From an uncultured euryarchaeote (GTDB lineage Archaea > Thermoplasmatota > Poseidoniia > Poseidoniales > Poseidoniaceae): a DNA stretch of 16,249 bases. Under the pieces are notes generated by a model. That model was not told the origin of the DNA, did not search any database, and saw nothing but the letters and a program-made list of their open reading frames with translations. The position numbers were made by a program, and so were the translations under genes. The DNA lies in assembly GCA_937897365.1 (NCBI GenBank), contig CALCOP010000108.1:1-16249 (forward strand), in the 5' to 3' direction. Numbering within the stretch: the stretch's first letter is position 1; each line of letters begins with the position of its first letter. Shown here piece by piece: positions 14,474 through 16,249 of this stretch.

Positions 14474-14863
14474 ATGCAAGGCGCACCCCCTCAAAATCCA
14501 TCTTCTCCTCCTCAGCAGCAGGTCATTCAAGGTGGAGTCTGGGCTCAGCAACCTGGTCAAGCCCCCAATCAAATACCACTTCAACCCGGCATGGCTATGG
14601 GTTATTTTGCTCCTACTCAAGCAACTCTCGCACTTGTCTTAGGTATTCTTGGCATTGTTGGTTGTTCAGTCTGTACCGCAGTCCCAGGTCTTCTCTTGGC
14701 GAATGGCGCATTGGCGACCACAAATAGTCAACCCGGACATCCAGATGCTGGAACTGCGAAAGCAGCACAGGTCGTATCTTGGATTTCAATTGGCTTAGCT
14801 TTGTTAGGAGTTTTGTTCTACGGTGCTATGTTTGCGTTTTTTGCAGCAACCGGTGAATTTTGA
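14474..14863 (+). CDS. Small DUF4190-like membrane protein, second of a tandem pair
   Basis: A 129-aa paralogue of the protein at 14062-14424. It keeps the N-terminal IQGGVW (18-23) after a Pro/Gln-rich start, the ATLALVLGILGIVGC hydrophobic segment (50-64) with the same pair of cysteines (CSVC here, CFPLC there), the PGHPDAGTAKAAQVVSWI loop (87-104) and a final membrane helix (103-124). The loop is almost identical between the copies while the Pro/Gln region and the last helix have diverged, so the loop and the IQGGVW motif are probably the functional parts. The likely topology is a hairpin with both ends inside. It has its own TATA-like element upstream. The 80-nt gap after its stop (14864-14943) separates it from the convergent aminotransferase gene and shows no clear hairpin. 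Confidence 0.8.
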   Translation: MQGAPPQNPSSPPQQQVIQGGVWAQQPGQAPNQIPLQPGMAMGYFAPTQATLALVLGILGIVGCSVCTAVPGLLLANGALATTNSQPGHPDAGTAKAAQVVSWISIGLALLGVLFYGAMFAFFAATGEF

Positions 14864-14943
14864 ATTGCTGCTATGATGAGACTTCGGGCCAGATGGCAAT
14901 TTGTATTACGCTACATTCGGTGGTGGAGGCACGCTCTATCGAA

Positions 14944-16080
14944 TTACAGCGAGTTAAGCCACACGCTTAATCGGCGGACACCTTCACGAATATTTTCGGC
15001 AGATGTAGCGTAGGAAATCCGAACGAAACCTTCTCCACCTTCCATCAATGAACCCGGAATTAATTGAACACCCGCCTCTTCTAACGCCCTCGTCGCAAAT
15101 TCGATATCCGACATTCCAGTTTCTCGAATGTCACAAAGGGCGTAGAAAGCACCCTCGGGTTCAGGGACGGTGATGCCTGGTAATTCCGTCAATAACTTGT
15201 GAATAATCCCCTTACGTTCCTTGAACGATGCGGCCATCATTGCCGTTTCTTCATGCAGACTCAGAGCTACTGTAGCCGCAGGCATCATGAATGTTGCAAC
15301 ATGTGTTGCTGCACTCACATTGACTTTTTTGACACCATCTATGACACGTTTTGGGCCAGTAATCCACCCCAATCTCCAACCCGTCATCGCCCAACCTTTC
15401 GACCATCCCCCTATGGTGATTGTACGTTCAGAGCCTCCGGGTAGTGAACTTGGTGAAGTATAGGGGTAATCCGTCCATGCTAAGGTGGCATAAATCATGT
15501 CATCAATAATCCATAAGTCGTGTTTCTTAGCAAAATCAAGGAGTTGTTGAATTTCTTGCGGGGTGTAGACTGCTCCAGTAGGGTTGTTCGGTGAATTGAG
15601 CATGACCGCTTTTGTTTTGCTCGTAACAGCATTTTCAAGAGCGTTAAAGTCTGGATGATAGTTGTCTCTGCGAACGGGTACGTGTATTGGGACACAATTG
15701 AGAAGTTTGAGCATACCGTCGTATGAAGGCCATGCAGGAGAGAGAAGCAATACCTCATCACCGGCTTTTAATGTCGCCATCATCGCATAGAGTACCGCTT
15801 GTTTACATCCTGGCGTAACAACGACATCGTCTGGATCTGCGGCAATGTCATGGATTGAGAGATGCTTGGCGACCGCCTGACATAATTCGACTGAACCCTG
15901 AGTACGGGTGTAAGCAGTTTCACCTCGATCAAGGGCTGCCTTTGCTTCCTCAACAACCGGTTCAGGAGTATCAAAATCAGGCTGCCCTACCGTAAAACGA
16001 ATCACTTCAGGACCGGGTGGGGAGAGGAATGCAGCGAATCCTGTGCCAACATTTTCCAAAGCAGGGTTAATTTCGGGCAT
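14944..16080 (-). CDS. PLP-dependent aminotransferase class I/II (aspartate aminotransferase-like)
   Basis: A cytoplasmic fold-type I aminotransferase of 378 aa, normal for the AspC I-gamma/AAT group. Key residues are in place: Asn166 in NNPTG (165-169), Asp194 and Tyr197 in IIDDMIY for the pyridine nitrogen and ring oxygen, the Schiff-base Lys228 in GGWSKGWAMTGWRLGW (224-239), Arg236 for the phosphate and Arg354 in FVRISYA for the substrate carboxylate. The GQPDFDTPEPV N-terminal segment (32-42) is typical. The family transfers amino groups between amino acids and 2-oxoglutarate; substrate (aspartate, aromatic, alanine) cannot be told from this. The usual DEIY reads DMIY here, a change I would not over-read. 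The start is fixed by a perfect GGAGGT 7 nt before the ATG at 16080; an upstream TTG at 16143 would also be open but is not needed. Monocistronic, facing a tRNA on the same strand. Confidence 0.9.
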   Translation of the reverse strand: MPEINPALENVGTGFAAFLSPPGPEVIRFTVGQPDFDTPEPVVEEAKAALDRGETAYTRTQGSVELCQAVAKHLSIHDIAADPDDVVVTPGCKQAVLYAMMATLKAGDEVLLLSPAWPSYDGMLKLLNCVPIHVPVRRDNYHPDFNALENAVTSKTKAVMLNSPNNPTGAVYTPQEIQQLLDFAKKHDLWIIDDMIYATLAWTDYPYTSPSSLPGGSERTITIGGWSKGWAMTGWRLGWITGPKRVIDGVKKVNVSAATHVATFMMPAATVALSLHEETAMMAASFKERKGIIHKLLTELPGITVPEPEGAFYALCDIRETGMSDIEFATRALEEAGVQLIPGSLMEGGEGFVRISYATSAENIREGVRRLSVWLNSL

Positions 16081-16087
16081 AAGCGGG

Positions 16088-16093
16088 ACCTCC
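16088..16093 (-). promoter_or_regulatory. Strong ribosome binding site of the aminotransferase gene
   Basis: On the minus strand GGAGGT lies 7 nt before the ATG at 16080, an ideal Shine-Dalgarno. This rejects the longer reading from the TTG at 16143. AT-rich elements at 16112-16118 and 16133-16141 are promoter candidates; the second leaves room for a leader carrying the site. Confidence 0.75.
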
Positions 16094-16186
16094 AAATGAA
16101 GACTACTTTGGATAAAGCAAACCAATCTGTTCTTTGATATCAAGACTGCGCGTCAAAAGGGACTTGTGAAGAGTTTTGATTAGAAG

Positions 16187-16249
16187 AGCACAGGCTGGGA
16201 TTTGAACCCAGGTAAGAGGATTTGCAATCCCCGACGTAGCCGCTCCGAC
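16187..16249 (-). tRNA. tRNA-Cys (GCA), 5' end cut by the window edge
   Basis: Read on the minus strand, the T arm is CTGGG-TTCAAAT-CCCAG (16211-16195), perfectly paired. The anticodon arm is GGGGA-TTGCAAA-TCCTC (16232-16216), with anticodon GCA at 16225-16223. The variable loop has 4 nt. The 3' acceptor strand is CCTGTGC (16194-16188), followed by discriminator U73 at 16187, the base expected for tRNA-Cys. CCA is not encoded. Part of the D arm, including a GG pair, is visible; the 5' acceptor strand and the promoter lie beyond position 16249. Confidence 0.92.

Noticed and set aside
14864..14943. Terminator hairpin between the convergent genes
   Set aside because: I looked for an inverted repeat with a T tract and found none I could support.
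16081..16143. Aminotransferase start at an upstream TTG
   Set aside because: The GGAGGT at 16088-16093 lies inside that extension and is ideally placed for the ATG at 16080, where the protein matches its family.

Overview
The window looks like a compact archaeal chromosome, most likely from the marine Thermoplasmatota (Marine Group II/III Euryarchaeota, Poseidoniales-like). The main evidence is a complete archaeal-type DnaG (TOPRIM protein with the GQTEGLLGDEL block), TATA-like boxes placed about 25-27 nt upstream of start codons, occasional strong Shine-Dalgarno sites, many lineage-specific helical and membrane proteins, and very short intergenic gaps. The lineage is inferred; no rRNA is present. 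There is no sign of a mobile element, prophage or CRISPR array, and no gene-free stretch exceeds 300 bases.

Layout. At 1-3354 everything is on the minus strand: the first codons of a probable membrane protein (1-52), a secreted lipoprotein esterase of the LpqC/PHB-depolymerase type (217-1185), and a two-gene unit of a polytopic membrane protein (2017-3354) followed by a single-span protein with an extracytoplasmic domain (1322-1996). A divergent gap of about 200 bp leads to purN (3552-4178, plus strand), which ends directly against a MobA-like nucleotidyltransferase (4179-4673). MobA is the last gene of a minus-strand unit that runs TerB-like protein, helical protein, 69-aa protein, MobA-like protein (6029 down to 4179).

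After a second divergent gap, dnaG (6246-7490) is followed by a membrane protein with a long proline-rich tail (7532-8821). That gene ends directly against a 901-residue, all-helical, internally repetitive protein on the minus strand (8822-11527). A third divergent gap leads to a membrane-tethered TPR protein (11734-14034) and two tandem paralogous small membrane proteins (14062-14424 and 14474-14863). A class I/II aminotransferase with a textbook ribosome binding site follows on the minus strand (14944-16080). The window ends inside a tRNA-Cys(GCA) gene on the minus strand.

How it fits together. Recognisable metabolism is limited to purine synthesis (PurN), amino-acid transamination, a MobA-type nucleotidyl transfer and extracellular ester hydrolysis. 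DnaG is the information-processing gene. Much of the remaining coding capacity is in large helical, TPR, proline-rich and membrane proteins that look like scaffolds or envelope-associated proteins of unknown role; these are the least explained part of the window. I found no clear previously undescribed defence or mobile system. The best candidates for novelty are the 901-aa repeat protein with its proline-rich convergent neighbour, the paired small membrane paralogues beside the TPR protein, and the TerB-to-MobA-like unit.
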